DNA from: JACVRW01 sp963811055
Lineage (GTDB): Bacteria; Actinomycetota; Thermoleophilia; Solirubrobacterales; Thermoleophilaceae
NCBI GenBank assembly: GCA_963811055.1
Contig: CAWEPQ010000016.1
Span: 1 to 64,000, forward strand
Direction of reading: 5' to 3'
Length of the DNA: 64,000 nt
Under the pieces are notes generated by a model. The model was given only the letters and a program-made list of their open reading frames with translations, was not told the origin of the DNA and did no database searches. The position numbers and the translations under genes are program-made. Below are positions 15,982 through 25,039 of the stretch, piece by piece (position 1 is the first letter of the stretch; the number at the start of each line of letters is the position of its first letter).

Positions 15982-17484
15982 CTACGACCCGGCGGCGGTG
16001 GGAGCCACCTTCAGTTCCGCGTGCGCCCGCTCCTCCTCCGGCGTCAACGGGACCTGCTCGCGCAGCTTGAGCGGGATCTTGTCCTGCACCACGTGCCGCC
16101 AGACGTACAGGATCAGCGCCGCGAGCAGCACGAGCAGACCGGACCGCGTCTTGTCCCAGCCGTAGCCGTAGCCGTCGATCCCGAGGAACCCGCCCGAGTA
16201 GATGAACCCGCCGAACACCAGGAAGGCGAAGTTGATCAGGAACAGCACCCCGGCAAGCGGCACCCAGAAGTTGGGCAGCCGGATCGGCCGCGGCCAGTCG
16301 GGCCGGTCGCGGCGCAGCAGGATGAACCCCGAGAGCGCCGTGCACGTGGCGAACACGTACCCCACGTTGCTCACCGCGAGGATCTCGAGCACGCCCGCGA
16401 AGTAGGAGATCAGGAAGACGTTGAGGATGGCGTCGAGGGTCATGGCACGTCCCGGAACGCTGTGCTTGTTCAGCACACCGAACTCCTTGATGGTCATCCC
16501 GTCCCTGGCGATGCCGTAGAGCGCACGCGAGCCGTCCATCGTGGCGCTGTTCATCGACAGGATCAGCGCGGCGACGACGCAGAAGATCATGACGTTCGCC
16601 AGGCCCGAGCCGACGATGGCCTCGAAGGCGTCGCCGTAGAAGGTCAGCGCCGCGGCGCCCTCGCTGATCGCCTCGGTGCCCAGCGTGCCGCCGATGCCGA
16701 GCGGGAGGAGCGCATAGACGACCCCGGAGAAGAGTGCGGCACCGCGCAGTGCCCTCGCCGTGTCACGCTCGGTGTCCTGGTATTCGGGCGCGAAGCTTGC
16801 CACGACCTCGATCCCGTACGAGGACCAGCACATGAAGTAGAGCCAGACCAACGCGAGCGGAAGCCCGCCGCCCGTCCCGATGTTCCACTCCATGTTGGAG
16901 CTCGACCAGTCCCCGGTCAGATACGGCAGGAACATCAGCACCGCCGCCGGGATGAGGAGCAGGCCGCCGGTGACGTACGCGAACCAGACTGCCGGGCGGA
17001 CGCCGAAGACGTTGATCGCCCACACGACGATGATCAGCCCGATGCCGATCACGATCGGCAGCGAGAGGTCGAAGCCGGACCCGCTCTCGGTCCAGGTGGA
17101 GTCCGAGAACCACTCCGCCTGGATCAGCGAGCCGGCCACGAAGCCGTTGATCGAGAGCACGACCGACCAGCCGATCCAGTAGCCGAAAGTGGCCAGCGGA
17201 CCGATCAGGGTGAGGTACTTGCGCCAGGCCTCGTGGGCGTAGAGCGCGATGCCCCCGGACTTGTTCGGGAACATCCCCGCCAGCTCGGCGTGGATGTTGT
17301 TCTGCATGGCGCCGAGGGAGATCGAGATCATCCACAGGACGACCGCGCCGGTGGTGCCGAGAGCGCCTACCGATCCGCCCAGGGAAGCGATCAGGAAAGC
17401 CGGGTTGCACAGGGCGACGACAAAGCCGTCCCACCACGTCATCGCCTTTAGGAGTTGTCTCTCCTCAACCTCGGCGTGCGCCAT
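15982..17484 (-). CDS. APC-superfamily amino acid/amine permease
   Basis: A roughly 500-residue cytoplasmic-membrane transporter with about 12-14 hydrophobic helices. It has the APC pattern: a glycine-rich first helix region (LIASLGGSVGALGTTG), MFPNKSGGIALYAHEAW, and SMNSATMDGSRALYGIARDG. These transporters import amino acids, polyamines or betaine-like amines. The start MAHAEVEERQ is chosen because AAAGGGAGG lies just before it; an upstream in-frame ATG at 17514 lacks a site. The gene converges on the amine-oxidation operon and could supply its substrate, which is inference. Confidence 0.87.
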   Translation of the reverse strand: MAHAEVEERQLLKAMTWWDGFVVALCNPAFLIASLGGSVGALGTTGAVVLWMISISLGAMQNNIHAELAGMFPNKSGGIALYAHEAWRKYLTLIGPLATFGYWIGWSVVLSINGFVAGSLIQAEWFSDSTWTESGSGFDLSLPIVIGIGLIIVVWAINVFGVRPAVWFAYVTGGLLLIPAAVLMFLPYLTGDWSSSNMEWNIGTGGGLPLALVWLYFMCWSSYGIEVVASFAPEYQDTERDTARALRGAALFSGVVYALLPLGIGGTLGTEAISEGAAALTFYGDAFEAIVGSGLANVMIFCVVAALILSMNSATMDGSRALYGIARDGMTIKEFGVLNKHSVPGRAMTLDAILNVFLISYFAGVLEILAVSNVGYVFATCTALSGFILLRRDRPDWPRPIRLPNFWVPLAGVLFLINFAFLVFGGFIYSGGFLGIDGYGYGWDKTRSGLLVLLAALILYVWRHVVQDKIPLKLREQVPLTPEEERAHAELKVAPTAAGS

Positions 17485-17518
17485 TCGACCTCCCTTTCGT
17501 GGTGGAGCTCGCACCCTC

Positions 17519-17578
17519 GTACCAATTGGTACACGTCGAGCCGTGAGCTTTCTACCACCCCCTTCGGACGCGTGTCAA
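17519..17578 (-). promoter_or_regulatory. Permease promoter with palindromic operator GTACCAATTGGTAC
   Basis: On the minus strand TTGACA (complement of 17573-17578) and TAGAAA (complement of 17549-17554) are 18 bases apart. The perfect 14-base palindrome GTACCAATTGGTAC (17519-17532) lies just downstream of the expected transcription start, where a repressor would block initiation. A similar GTAC-N6-GTAC site lies at 19130-19143 before the acyl-CoA-dehydrogenase-like gene. Confidence 0.45.
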
Positions 17579-17624
17579 TGGGGAGCAGGACGGCGCCCAC
17601 GGACGCGTAGGCTTGATCGTGGCG

Positions 17625-18110
17625 ATGACGCAGCTGCGCGACCGCAGCCACGATGTGACCCGGCTCCCCGCGGAGCCCACTGCCGCGCGCCCGGTCGTGC
17701 TCGCCACCTGCGCAGTCCGGGTGCATCCCTCGGCCGAGCGAATGGCGATCGACAGCGCTATCGAGGCGGGCGTGCCGCTCGTGGTGGTCAACCTGATCCC
17801 GCTGCCGCTCTACGTGACCACGCTGGTGCTCGTAGGCCCAGAGGGCACCACCCTGCCCCACGAGGAGGACCTCGACGCGGTCCGCGCCACCGCCAACCGG
17901 GCAGCGCACCTCGGCGTGAAGACAGAGCTTCTGCGGGTGCGTACCAGGCACGCGGTGACGGCGCTGCTCGAGGTGCTGCACGAGCGCGATGCCGGAATGC
18001 TCGTGTTCGGCCCGGACCTCGGGCGGTTCGGCCGCGTGCGGTTCCGCGCCACGGCGCGCCGGCTGCGCCGTCAGGCCGAATGCCTCGTGTGGATCGCGCC
18101 GGACGGCTGA
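17625..18110 (+). CDS. Universal stress protein-like (UspA-like)
   Basis: A 161-residue soluble protein with alternating strands and helices. It has an ATCAVRVHPSAERMAIDSAI start, a VPLVVVNLIPLP strand and a terminal GMLVFGPDLGRFGRVRFRATARRL segment that recalls the UspA nucleotide-binding G-2x-G-9x-G(S/T) region, here degenerate. The ATG is preferred to the in-frame TTG at 17613. It stands alone between divergent and convergent neighbours. The fold assignment is moderate. Confidence 0.55.
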   Translation: MTQLRDRSHDVTRLPAEPTAARPVVLATCAVRVHPSAERMAIDSAIEAGVPLVVVNLIPLPLYVTTLVLVGPEGTTLPHEEDLDAVRATANRAAHLGVKTELLRVRTRHAVTALLEVLHERDAGMLVFGPDLGRFGRVRFRATARRLRRQAECLVWIAPDG

Positions 18111-18117
18111 GCGCCGG

Positions 18118-18990
18118 CTACGCCTGCACGAACCGCTTGACGAACGCGAGCGCCGTGTCGGCCACCTCGCGCCAGCCGCTGTCGATCACGAGCGCGTGCC
18201 CGCGATCGGGCATCTCGACGATCTCGGTCAGGGCCTGGTTGCGTGCCTGCTTCTTGTAGGAGGCGTTGGCGATCGCCCAGGGCACCGTGTTGTCCTTCTC
18301 CCCCGAGATGATCAGCAGCGGGCCGCGATCGGGGTTCTCGATGTCCACCTTGGCCTCGGTCCACGGGTTCAGGTTTGCCGCGGCCGCCTGGAAGAGCGGG
18401 GCGCCGGACGCCGGTACCGCGAACGTCTCGTAGAGCTCCTTGGCCTCCTCCTCGCTCACGGCGTTGGCGAACCCGTATCGGAACTGGTCGTAGGTGAGCG
18501 GGATGGCGCGGTGGCGGTTGGCCGGGTTGCCGAGCACCGGCTTGGCCGACCTGAGGGCTGAGATCGGCAGTGGCAGCACGCCGCGAAACGGCGCCGGGTC
18601 GATCGCCACGGCCGCCAGGGCCAGGCCGCGCCCGGCCACGATCTGGCTGAGCAGCCCGCCGAACGAGTGCCCGATCACCGCGGGCTTCCTGTCGAGCCTG
18701 CCGATCACCTCGGCGTAGTGGTCAGCCACCTGGCCCACGGTCTTGCCGGCAAACGCCTCCGGGTGCGCGTTCGCATCGGCGACCGTTTCGGGATCGTCCG
18801 GCCATCCGGGCGTGAGCGTGGTGTACCCGGCAGCCTCGAAGACCTTGGCCCAGCGGTCCCAGCTGCTCGGGAGCAGCCAGAGGCCGTGGATGAACACGAT
18901 CGGCGCCAGCCCGGTGGCGTTGGCGCGCTCGATCTGGTCGCCGTCGTGATCGTTGATCGACGGCGAGGACGTGGTGGGTGCTGAGGACAT
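18118..18990 (-). CDS. Alpha/beta hydrolase
   Basis: A 290-residue serine hydrolase. IVFIHGLWLLP (oxyanion region), nucleophile elbow GHSFGG, and a late Asp/His pair in ISGEKDNTVPW and DRGHALVID form the expected catalytic set. The N-terminal 25 residues are Ser/Thr-rich without a convincing signal peptide. The ATG used is preceded by TGGAGCC; another ATG lies five codons upstream. It is divergent from the acyl-CoA-dehydrogenase-like gene, so the two may share control. Substrate unknown. Confidence 0.82.
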   Translation of the reverse strand: MSSAPTTSSPSINDHDGDQIERANATGLAPIVFIHGLWLLPSSWDRWAKVFEAAGYTTLTPGWPDDPETVADANAHPEAFAGKTVGQVADHYAEVIGRLDRKPAVIGHSFGGLLSQIVAGRGLALAAVAIDPAPFRGVLPLPISALRSAKPVLGNPANRHRAIPLTYDQFRYGFANAVSEEEAKELYETFAVPASGAPLFQAAAANLNPWTEAKVDIENPDRGPLLIISGEKDNTVPWAIANASYKKQARNQALTEIVEMPDRGHALVIDSGWREVADTALAFVKRFVQA

Positions 18991-19129
18991 GGCGGCTCCA
19001 GACATCGACGAATGTGGCGGCCGGGTGCCGGAGCCGCAAATTCGCCCGCCGGGTTCTGGAGCGGGACTACCCGTCACCATACACGGGGTCGCGGTGGACA
19101 CCTGCAGCCTGACGCGATACAAGTCGTCT

Positions 19130-19143
19130 GTACAAACTTGTAC
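19130..19143. promoter_or_regulatory. Inverted repeat GTACAAACTTGTAC, probable operator
   Basis: The arms GTACAA and TTGTAC are perfect inverted repeats around AC, 27 bases upstream of the acyl-CoA-dehydrogenase-like start. A further TACAAG at 19118-19123 can pair with CTTGTA at 19137-19142. The shape GTAC-N6-GTAC and the distance to the start match the site before the permease gene, suggesting a common regulator. Confidence 0.45.
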
Positions 19144-19170
19144 GACGAATGCTCCGACCTGGGAGAGGGA

Positions 19171-20574
19171 ATGGCGGACAAGACGTGGGGCGATGAGCCC
19201 TTCTGGGGACTCGGATATGACTGGGACCCCGACTGGCTCCTGACCGAGCGCCAGAAGGAGCTGCGAGCGAAGCTGATCGACCTCTGCGAGGGCGAGATGC
19301 GCGCCAACGCGAAGCGCTCGGACGACGAGCTTCTCTACCCGCGGCGCAACTTCGAGATTCTGGCCGAGAACGGGTTTCTCTCGCTCACGGTTCCCGAGGA
19401 GCACGGCGGCCTCGGCGAGAACCACGTGGCATTCACGATGGTTTGCGAGACGCTCGCGCGCTACGGCTGTGCCTCCACCGCCATGTGTTACGTGATGCAC
19501 ATGAGCGCGGTGGCCACGATCATGCTGCGGCCGACGCCCGAGCTGATCGAGAAGTACATCAAGCCGCTCAACGACTGCAAGATCGGCACGCTGTCCTACT
19601 CGGACCCCGAGACCGGCTCGCACTTTTGGTACCCGTTCTCCTCGAAGGCCGAGCGCTCTAACGGCGGCTTCAAGGTGAACAAGAAGGCGTCCTGGACCAC
19701 CTCGGGCGGCTTCGCCGACTTCTACGTGGTCCAGACCACGAGCCCGGACTTCAAGGGCTACGACGACCTCTCGGTGTTCGTCATCGACGGCGAGCACGTG
19801 AAGGCACAGCCCTCGCTCTGGGACGCGCTCGGCCTGCGCGGCAACCAGTCCGGCCCGATCGAGGTGGACGGCGTGGAGATCCCGGCCGACCAGGTGGTGG
19901 GACCGCTGGGCGACGGCGCGACCTCGAACGACGAGGCCGTGGACCCGTGGTTCCTGATCGGCTCGTCGTCGGTGTGGAACGGCATCGCGATGGGCGCGAT
20001 CGACATCGCCAAGCGCCACACGACGCGCAAGCGCCATGTGGACGTGGGCATGCGCGTGGCCGACTACCCCACGATCCAGGACTACGTGGGCGAGGCCGTG
20101 ATGGACACGAACGCGTGCCGCGTCTTCGTCATGTCCGTGGCACAGGCCATGGACCGCGTGACCGACGACAACCGGCGCACGCTCGAGCCCGGCGAGACCG
20201 CCAGGGCCGCGTACCTCCACTGGGCCTGGCAGATCAAGTTCGAGGCGGCCAAGAACACCGCCCACCACGTGGACAAGATGCTCCACGCCTGCGGCGGCTC
20301 CGGGTACAAGCGGGACATGGAGCTCGAGCGCTACGTGCGCGACGCCAAGGCGGGCTGGGTCATGGGCCCGACCAACGAGGTGCTGCGCCAGTTCGTGGGC
20401 AAGGCGGTCCTCCTCGGGTTCGAGGCGCTCGACTACTGGAACCAGACCTACAACCGGCGCGTCGTCGAGAACGAGATCAAGAAGCTCGACGTGTCCGGCA
20501 AGCGCGAGCTGGCCAAGGAGCTGGCCGAGCAGGCCGACAAGGACGAGGCGCGCGCCCCGGCCGGTCAGGACTAG
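19171..20574 (+). CDS. Acyl-CoA dehydrogenase-fold flavoprotein, possibly a flavin-dependent monooxygenase
   Basis: A 467-residue protein with the full acyl-CoA dehydrogenase architecture: N-terminal helices (EKYIKPL, SLTVPEEHGGLGENH), middle beta domain (GTLSYSDPETGSHFWYPF, KASWTTSGGFADFYVV) and C-terminal four-helix bundle (LHACGGSGYKRDMELERYVR). At the usual catalytic position, where family members read YEGTNE, this protein has VMGPTNE, so the common catalytic Glu is missing. DszC/HpaB-like monooxygenases share the fold and need a flavin reductase, and one lies 2.3 kb downstream. Oxygenase or atypical dehydrogenase are both possible. Ribosome site GGGAGAGGGA. Confidence 0.72.
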   Translation: MADKTWGDEPFWGLGYDWDPDWLLTERQKELRAKLIDLCEGEMRANAKRSDDELLYPRRNFEILAENGFLSLTVPEEHGGLGENHVAFTMVCETLARYGCASTAMCYVMHMSAVATIMLRPTPELIEKYIKPLNDCKIGTLSYSDPETGSHFWYPFSSKAERSNGGFKVNKKASWTTSGGFADFYVVQTTSPDFKGYDDLSVFVIDGEHVKAQPSLWDALGLRGNQSGPIEVDGVEIPADQVVGPLGDGATSNDEAVDPWFLIGSSSVWNGIAMGAIDIAKRHTTRKRHVDVGMRVADYPTIQDYVGEAVMDTNACRVFVMSVAQAMDRVTDDNRRTLEPGETARAAYLHWAWQIKFEAAKNTAHHVDKMLHACGGSGYKRDMELERYVRDAKAGWVMGPTNEVLRQFVGKAVLLGFEALDYWNQTYNRRVVENEIKKLDVSGKRELAKELAEQADKDEARAPAGQD

Positions 20575-20581
20575 GGAGCGG

Positions 20582-22913
20582 ATGGCCGTCGAGACCGCCG
20601 GCCGTCCCCTGATCGCCGGGCTCAAGCCGGTCGATCGCTCGTTCGAGTCGTGGTGGGTCAGGCCCGGCTCGGCCACCGTGGTGGATCTGCGCGGCGACGA
20701 CCGCGTGACGATCATCGATCCCGACGGCGGCCAGCCGGCCGAGCTCACGGTGCTGTCCCCCGACGGCCGCGAGGATCCCGGCGCGCTCGGCGCCGGCGCG
20801 GACGCCGACGCGACGGTGGTTCGCTCGCTCGTCGCGGCCGGCGGCGGCGGGGACGCCTTCCTGCAGGTGCTTCATGCGCGCGGCCTGCGCCCACACGACG
20901 CGCGCGCGGCGCGGCTGTTCGGGAGCGACAGCCCGCCGGGCTCCTCGCAGGCCTTCCGCGCCGAGCGCGACGTGATCGCGATCGTGGCTGCGCCGGGCGG
21001 CCGCCTCGTGGACGGCGACCCGCCCTCGTCGGCGCTCGTGGTGGAGGTCAGGCGCGCCACCCCGCGCCCGGCGGCCGAGGTGGAGCTGCCGGCGCCGCTG
21101 GCCGAGCCGCGGCTGGACTTCCGCGTGGACCTGGCCTCGGCGCTGTCCTACGAGGTGAAGGCCGGCGAGTACATCCAGGTGATCGACGTGCAGGGCCGCC
21201 AGTGCTCGGACTTCCTCGCCTTCAACCGCGGCAAGCTCGAGAGCGGCGCTCGAGCGCGGCCTCGACGGCGTGACCACCCGAACGCTGATGGGCAACGCCT
21301 ATCCGAGCCCCGGGCTGCAGGGCAAGTTCTACGACGTGGACATGGACCCGCTCGTGGAGGTCGTGCGCGACACGGTGGGCCGCCACGACACCTTCGCGCT
21401 CGCCTGCACGCGCAAGTACTACGAGGACATGGGCTATCCCGGCCACATCAACTGCACCGAGAACTTCAACGAGCAGGTCACGCCCTACGGGATCGCCGAG
21501 CGCAAGGGCTGGGAGGCGCTCAACTTCTTCTACAACACCGGCTTCGACGACCACAACCTGCTCTTCATGGACGAGCCCTGGTCGCGGCCGGGGGACTACG
21601 TGCTGCTGCGGGCGATGACCGACCTGGTGTGCGCGTCGTCGGCCTGCCCGGACGACATCGACCCCGCCAACGGCTGGGAGATCACCGACGTGCACGTGCG
21701 CGTGTACTCGCCCGAGAACCGCTTCTCGACCGCGATCGCCCACCGCGTGACCCCGGAGGCTGAGCCCGTTTTGACCAAGGAGACGACCTTCCACCCGCGC
21801 ACGAGCGACCTCACCAAGAGCTTCGTGGAGTACCGCGGGTACTGGCTGCCCCACTGCTACGACAACGAGGGCGGTATCGCCGAGTACTGGGCCTGTCGCG
21901 AGAAGTCCGTGGTGATGGACCTCTCCCCGCTGCGCAAGTGGGAGGTGCTCGGACCCGACGCCGAGACGCTGATCCAGTGGGCGATCACCCGAGACGCACG
22001 CCGGCTGGCCGTGGGCCACGTGGTCTACACGGCGGTGTGCAACGAGACCGGCGGCATGATCGACGACGCCACGGTCTTCCGCCTAGGCGACGACAACTTC
22101 CGCTTCATCGGCGGCGACGAGTACACCGGCGTGTGGCTCAAGGAGCTGGCCGAGAAGCTCGGGCTGAACGTGTTCGTCAAGCCGTCCACCGACCAGCTCC
22201 ACAACCTGGCCGTGCAGGGACCGGAGAGCCGCGAGCTGATGAAGAAGCTCGTGTGGACGCCCCCCACCCAGAACGGCATCGACGAGCTCAAGTGGTTCCG
22301 CTTCCTCGTGGGCCGCTTCGGCGGATACGACGGGATCCCCGTGGTCGTGTCGCGCACGGGCTACACCGGCGAGCTCGGCTACGAGGTGTTCTGCCACCCG
22401 AGCGACGGCCCGGCCGTATGGGACGCGATCTGGGATGCGGGCCAGGACCACGGCCTCAAGCCGCTGGGGCTCGAGGCGCTCGACATGATCCGCATCGAGG
22501 CCGGCCTGATCTTCGCCGGCTACGAGTTCGACGATCAGGTGGACCCGTTCGAGGCCGGGATCGGCTTCGCGGTCAAGCTGGACAGCGAGGACGACTTCAT
22601 GGGCAAGGAGGCGCTCGTGGAGCGCTCGGCTCACCCGCAGCGGCGGCTCGTGGGCCTCGAGATCGAGGGCAACGAGACGGCCGGGCACGGCGACGAGGTC
22701 TACGTGGGCCGGCGCCGGGTGGGCGTGATCACGAGCGGCACTCGTAGCCCCACGCTGCGGAAGAACATCGCGCTCTGCCGGATGGCGGTGCAGTACGGGG
22801 AGATCGGCACCGAGGTGGAGGTCGGGAAGCTCGACGGGCTCCAGAAGCGGCTGCCCGCCAAGGTCGTGCGCGTGCCCTTCTACGACCCCGACAAGACGAA
22901 GCCGCGGTCCTGA
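20582..22913 (+). pseudogene. DUF1989-GcvT fusion (urea carboxylase-associated domain plus T-protein-like methyltransferase), frameshifted
   Basis: About 775 residues if restored. The first half is a DUF1989 (urea carboxylase-associated) domain that begins in one frame and continues in another. The break is at about 21247-21252: after KLESG the original frame becomes arginine-rich, and LERGLDG resumes in the third frame. CSACPDD-like SSACPDD closes the domain. The second half is a GcvT-like domain, with ETGGMIDDATVF holding the conserved Asp, SRTGYTGELGYE and GLEALDMIRIEAG. T-proteins move a methyl or aminomethyl group to tetrahydrofolate, and LigM/DmdA relatives demethylate other compounds. 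One extra base explains the break, so a sequence error is possible. It overlaps the flavin reductase start (TGATG). Confidence 0.78.
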
Positions 22914-23563
22914 TGGAAGCCGGCAGGCCGGCGGAGTTCGACTTCCCGCTGAGCTTCACGGGGCCCGACGGGATCGGCGCCACCCCGTTCGACGAGGTGC
23001 TGGAGCAGGAGGCGCCTGACGTGTCGGACGTGCAGGGCGACGACCCTGCCGTGGCGCTGCGCAGGGTGCTCGGCCAGTTCGCCACCGGGGTGACCGTCAT
23101 CACCACGCTCAAGGGCGAGCAGGTGCACGGCATGACCGCGAACGCGTTCATGTCGGTATCGCTCGAGCCGCCGCTCGTGCTGGTGTCCGTGGACCGGCGG
23201 ACCAAGATGTGCAACCTGCTCCACGAGGGCTCCCACTACGGCGTGAGCGTCCTCTGCGAGACCCAGAGCGCCCTCTCGGATCGCTTCGCCGGCCGCTCGG
23301 GCGAGGACCTGCCGGAGCCGCGCTTCGGACTGGTGCGCGAGACCCCGCTCGTGGAGGGCGCCCTGGCCCACTTCGTGGCTTCGGTGCAGCGCTCCTACTG
23401 GGGCGGCGACCACTCGCTGTTCCTCGGCCGCGTGGAGTACGCCCGCCACCACGCCGGCTCGCCACTGCTGTTCCACGGCGGCCGCTATGAGCGCCTGATG
23501 GACAGCATCGGGGCGCACCCGGCCGAGCCGGGTGCTTCCGCACAGCTGGGGCAGAGCGGGTAG
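22913..23563 (+). CDS. Flavin reductase domain protein
   Basis: A 216-residue NAD(P)H:flavin oxidoreductase of the HpaC/RutF family. After an unusual 45-residue acidic N-terminus comes the typical ALRRVLGQFATGVTVITT, GMTANAFMSVSLEPPLVLVS, GVSVLCETQ and a final LLFHGGRYERL. These enzymes supply FADH2 or FMNH2 to a partner monooxygenase. The acyl-CoA-dehydrogenase-fold protein at 19171 is the only obvious partner nearby. The start overlaps the previous stop by one base. Confidence 0.87.
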   Translation: MEAGRPAEFDFPLSFTGPDGIGATPFDEVLEQEAPDVSDVQGDDPAVALRRVLGQFATGVTVITTLKGEQVHGMTANAFMSVSLEPPLVLVSVDRRTKMCNLLHEGSHYGVSVLCETQSALSDRFAGRSGEDLPEPRFGLVRETPLVEGALAHFVASVQRSYWGGDHSLFLGRVEYARHHAGSPLLFHGGRYERLMDSIGAHPAEPGASAQLGQSG

Positions 23564-23568
23564 GAGCG

Positions 23569-24438
23569 ATGGCTGTCAGCGTCGAGGAGCGCCTCTCACA
23601 GGAACAGGTCGATTGCTTCCGGAGCGACGGCTTCCTGATCATCGAGGAGGGATTCCTCTCCGACGACGCGGTTGAGGTGCTGCGCGAGCGCTTCGCCGCG
23701 CTGTTCGAAGGGGAGTACGCCACCGGCATCCAGCCCGACGAGGTCAACTGGAAAGCGGGCCGCGACCGCGAGGACCTCACCCGCCAGATCTGCAACGGCT
23801 GGCGCGCCGACGACCTGTTGGCGGCCCAGGTGCTGAGTGAGCGCACCGGACGCCTGGCCGCCCAGCTGGGCGGCTACCGCGGCACGCGCATGCTCCAGGA
23901 CAACTGCCTCTGGAAGCCGCCCGGCGCCCGCTCGCTCGGCATGCACCAGGACGGCTCGTACGCCGGCTATCTCGTGCCGCCCGAGATGATCACCTGCTGG
24001 GTGGCGCTCGACGACACGCGGGCGCAGGGCGGCACGATCGAGTACGTGCGCGGCTCACATGAGTGGCCCAAGGTCCCGCCGTCGCGAGGCGAGTTCCACG
24101 CGCCTGAGGACTGGCTGGCGCCGGCTCGCGCCGCCGCCCCCGACGGGGTCGAACCCGAGCGCGTGCCGGTGGTGGTCAAGGCGGGCGGCTGCACCTTCCA
24201 CCACTCGCTCACCTTTCACGGCTCGGGACCGAACGAGGCCGAGACCCATCGCCGGGCGCTCGTGTCGCACCTCGTGCCGGTGGAGACGCGCTTCCACCCG
24301 AGCGCTGTGGACCTGATCTACTCGCGCTACCGGCGCCGCGGCGACCTTTCGCTCGACGAGTCGTTCTTCCCGGTGATCTGGGACGAGACCGGCGCCCGCA
24401 GTGCCTGGCTTTCGGACCTGCCGGCGATACCTTCCTGA
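23569..24438 (+). CDS. Phytanoyl-CoA dioxygenase (PhyH) family oxygenase
   Basis: A 289-residue non-haem Fe(II)/2-oxoglutarate-dependent oxygenase. The iron triad is visible as His-x-Asp in GMHQDGSYAG and a distal His in FHHSLTFHGSGPN; the Arg of THRRALVSHLV is the likely 2-oxoglutarate anchor. Family members hydroxylate acyl-CoAs, betaines and many small molecules, including N-methyl groups that then leave as formaldehyde. It starts six bases after the flavin reductase stop and shares its operon. Substrate unknown. Confidence 0.83.
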   Translation: MAVSVEERLSQEQVDCFRSDGFLIIEEGFLSDDAVEVLRERFAALFEGEYATGIQPDEVNWKAGRDREDLTRQICNGWRADDLLAAQVLSERTGRLAAQLGGYRGTRMLQDNCLWKPPGARSLGMHQDGSYAGYLVPPEMITCWVALDDTRAQGGTIEYVRGSHEWPKVPPSRGEFHAPEDWLAPARAAAPDGVEPERVPVVVKAGGCTFHHSLTFHGSGPNEAETHRRALVSHLVPVETRFHPSAVDLIYSRYRRRGDLSLDESFFPVIWDETGARSAWLSDLPAIPS

Positions 24439-24446
24439 CTCACTCG

Positions 24447-25010
24447 ATGACCGGGCTCCGCGACACGCCTCTGACGGCGCTGCTCGACGACGTGGCGGCC
24501 GCCACGCCGGCGCCCGGCGGCGGCTCCTCCGCGGCCCTGGCGGCCGCGCTGGCGGCCGCGCTCGTGGAGATGGCGGCTGGCATCGCCGGGGTGGACGACG
24601 CCGCGGCCACGGCCCGCTCGTTCCGCGAGCGTGCCCTGGCGCTGGCCGACGACGAGCTGTCGTCCTACGCCCCGGTGCTCGAGGCCCGGCGGCTGCCGCG
24701 CGACGACCCCGCCCGAGCTGAGCGCATCGAGACCGCGCTGACCGAGGCGAGCGGGAGCCCGCTGGCGATCGCCGAGCTGGCAGCGGAGACGGCGGCGCTC
24801 GGCGCCGAGGTGGCGGACGGGAGCAGCGCGTCCGTGCGCGGCGATGCGGTGACCGGTGTCCTGCTGGCCGAGGCCGCCGGCGCCGCTGCGGCGACGCTGG
24901 TGGAGATCAACCTCGGTGACCGGCCGGCCGAATCGATGACTCAGCGTCTCGCGGAGGCCCGCGCCCGCGCGTGTGAGGCCAAGGAGCGGGCGCTCAGGGT
25001 CGCTCCGTAG
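24447..25010 (+). CDS. Cyclodeaminase/cyclohydrolase family protein (methenyl-THF cyclohydrolase, FchA-like)
   Basis: A 187-residue, almost entirely helical protein with the family signature ATPAPGGGSSAALAAALAAA near the N-terminus and VTGVLLAEAAGAAAATLVEIN later. The family includes formiminotransferase cyclodeaminase and clostridial FchA, which opens methenyl-THF to formyl-THF. With the T-protein-like fusion upstream and PurU downstream, it would complete the step between methylene/methenyl-THF and formyl-THF. It is convergent with purU, 30 bases apart. Confidence 0.82.
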   Translation: MTGLRDTPLTALLDDVAAATPAPGGGSSAALAAALAAALVEMAAGIAGVDDAAATARSFRERALALADDELSSYAPVLEARRLPRDDPARAERIETALTEASGSPLAIAELAAETAALGAEVADGSSASVRGDAVTGVLLAEAAGAAAATLVEINLGDRPAESMTQRLAEARARACEAKERALRVAP

Positions 25011-25039
25011 GGCGCCTGGGGAGAGGTTCCCCGGGCGGC

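Noticed and set aside
18118..20748. An 876-codon open frame on the minus strand
   Set aside because: Only its last 290 codons are the alpha/beta hydrolase; the rest is antisense to the acyl-CoA-dehydrogenase-like gene and low-complexity, as expected in GC-rich DNA.
21200..21300. Programmed ribosomal frameshift in the DUF1989-GcvT gene
   Set aside because: There is no slippery run or downstream pseudoknot that I can see; a single inserted base explains the break.
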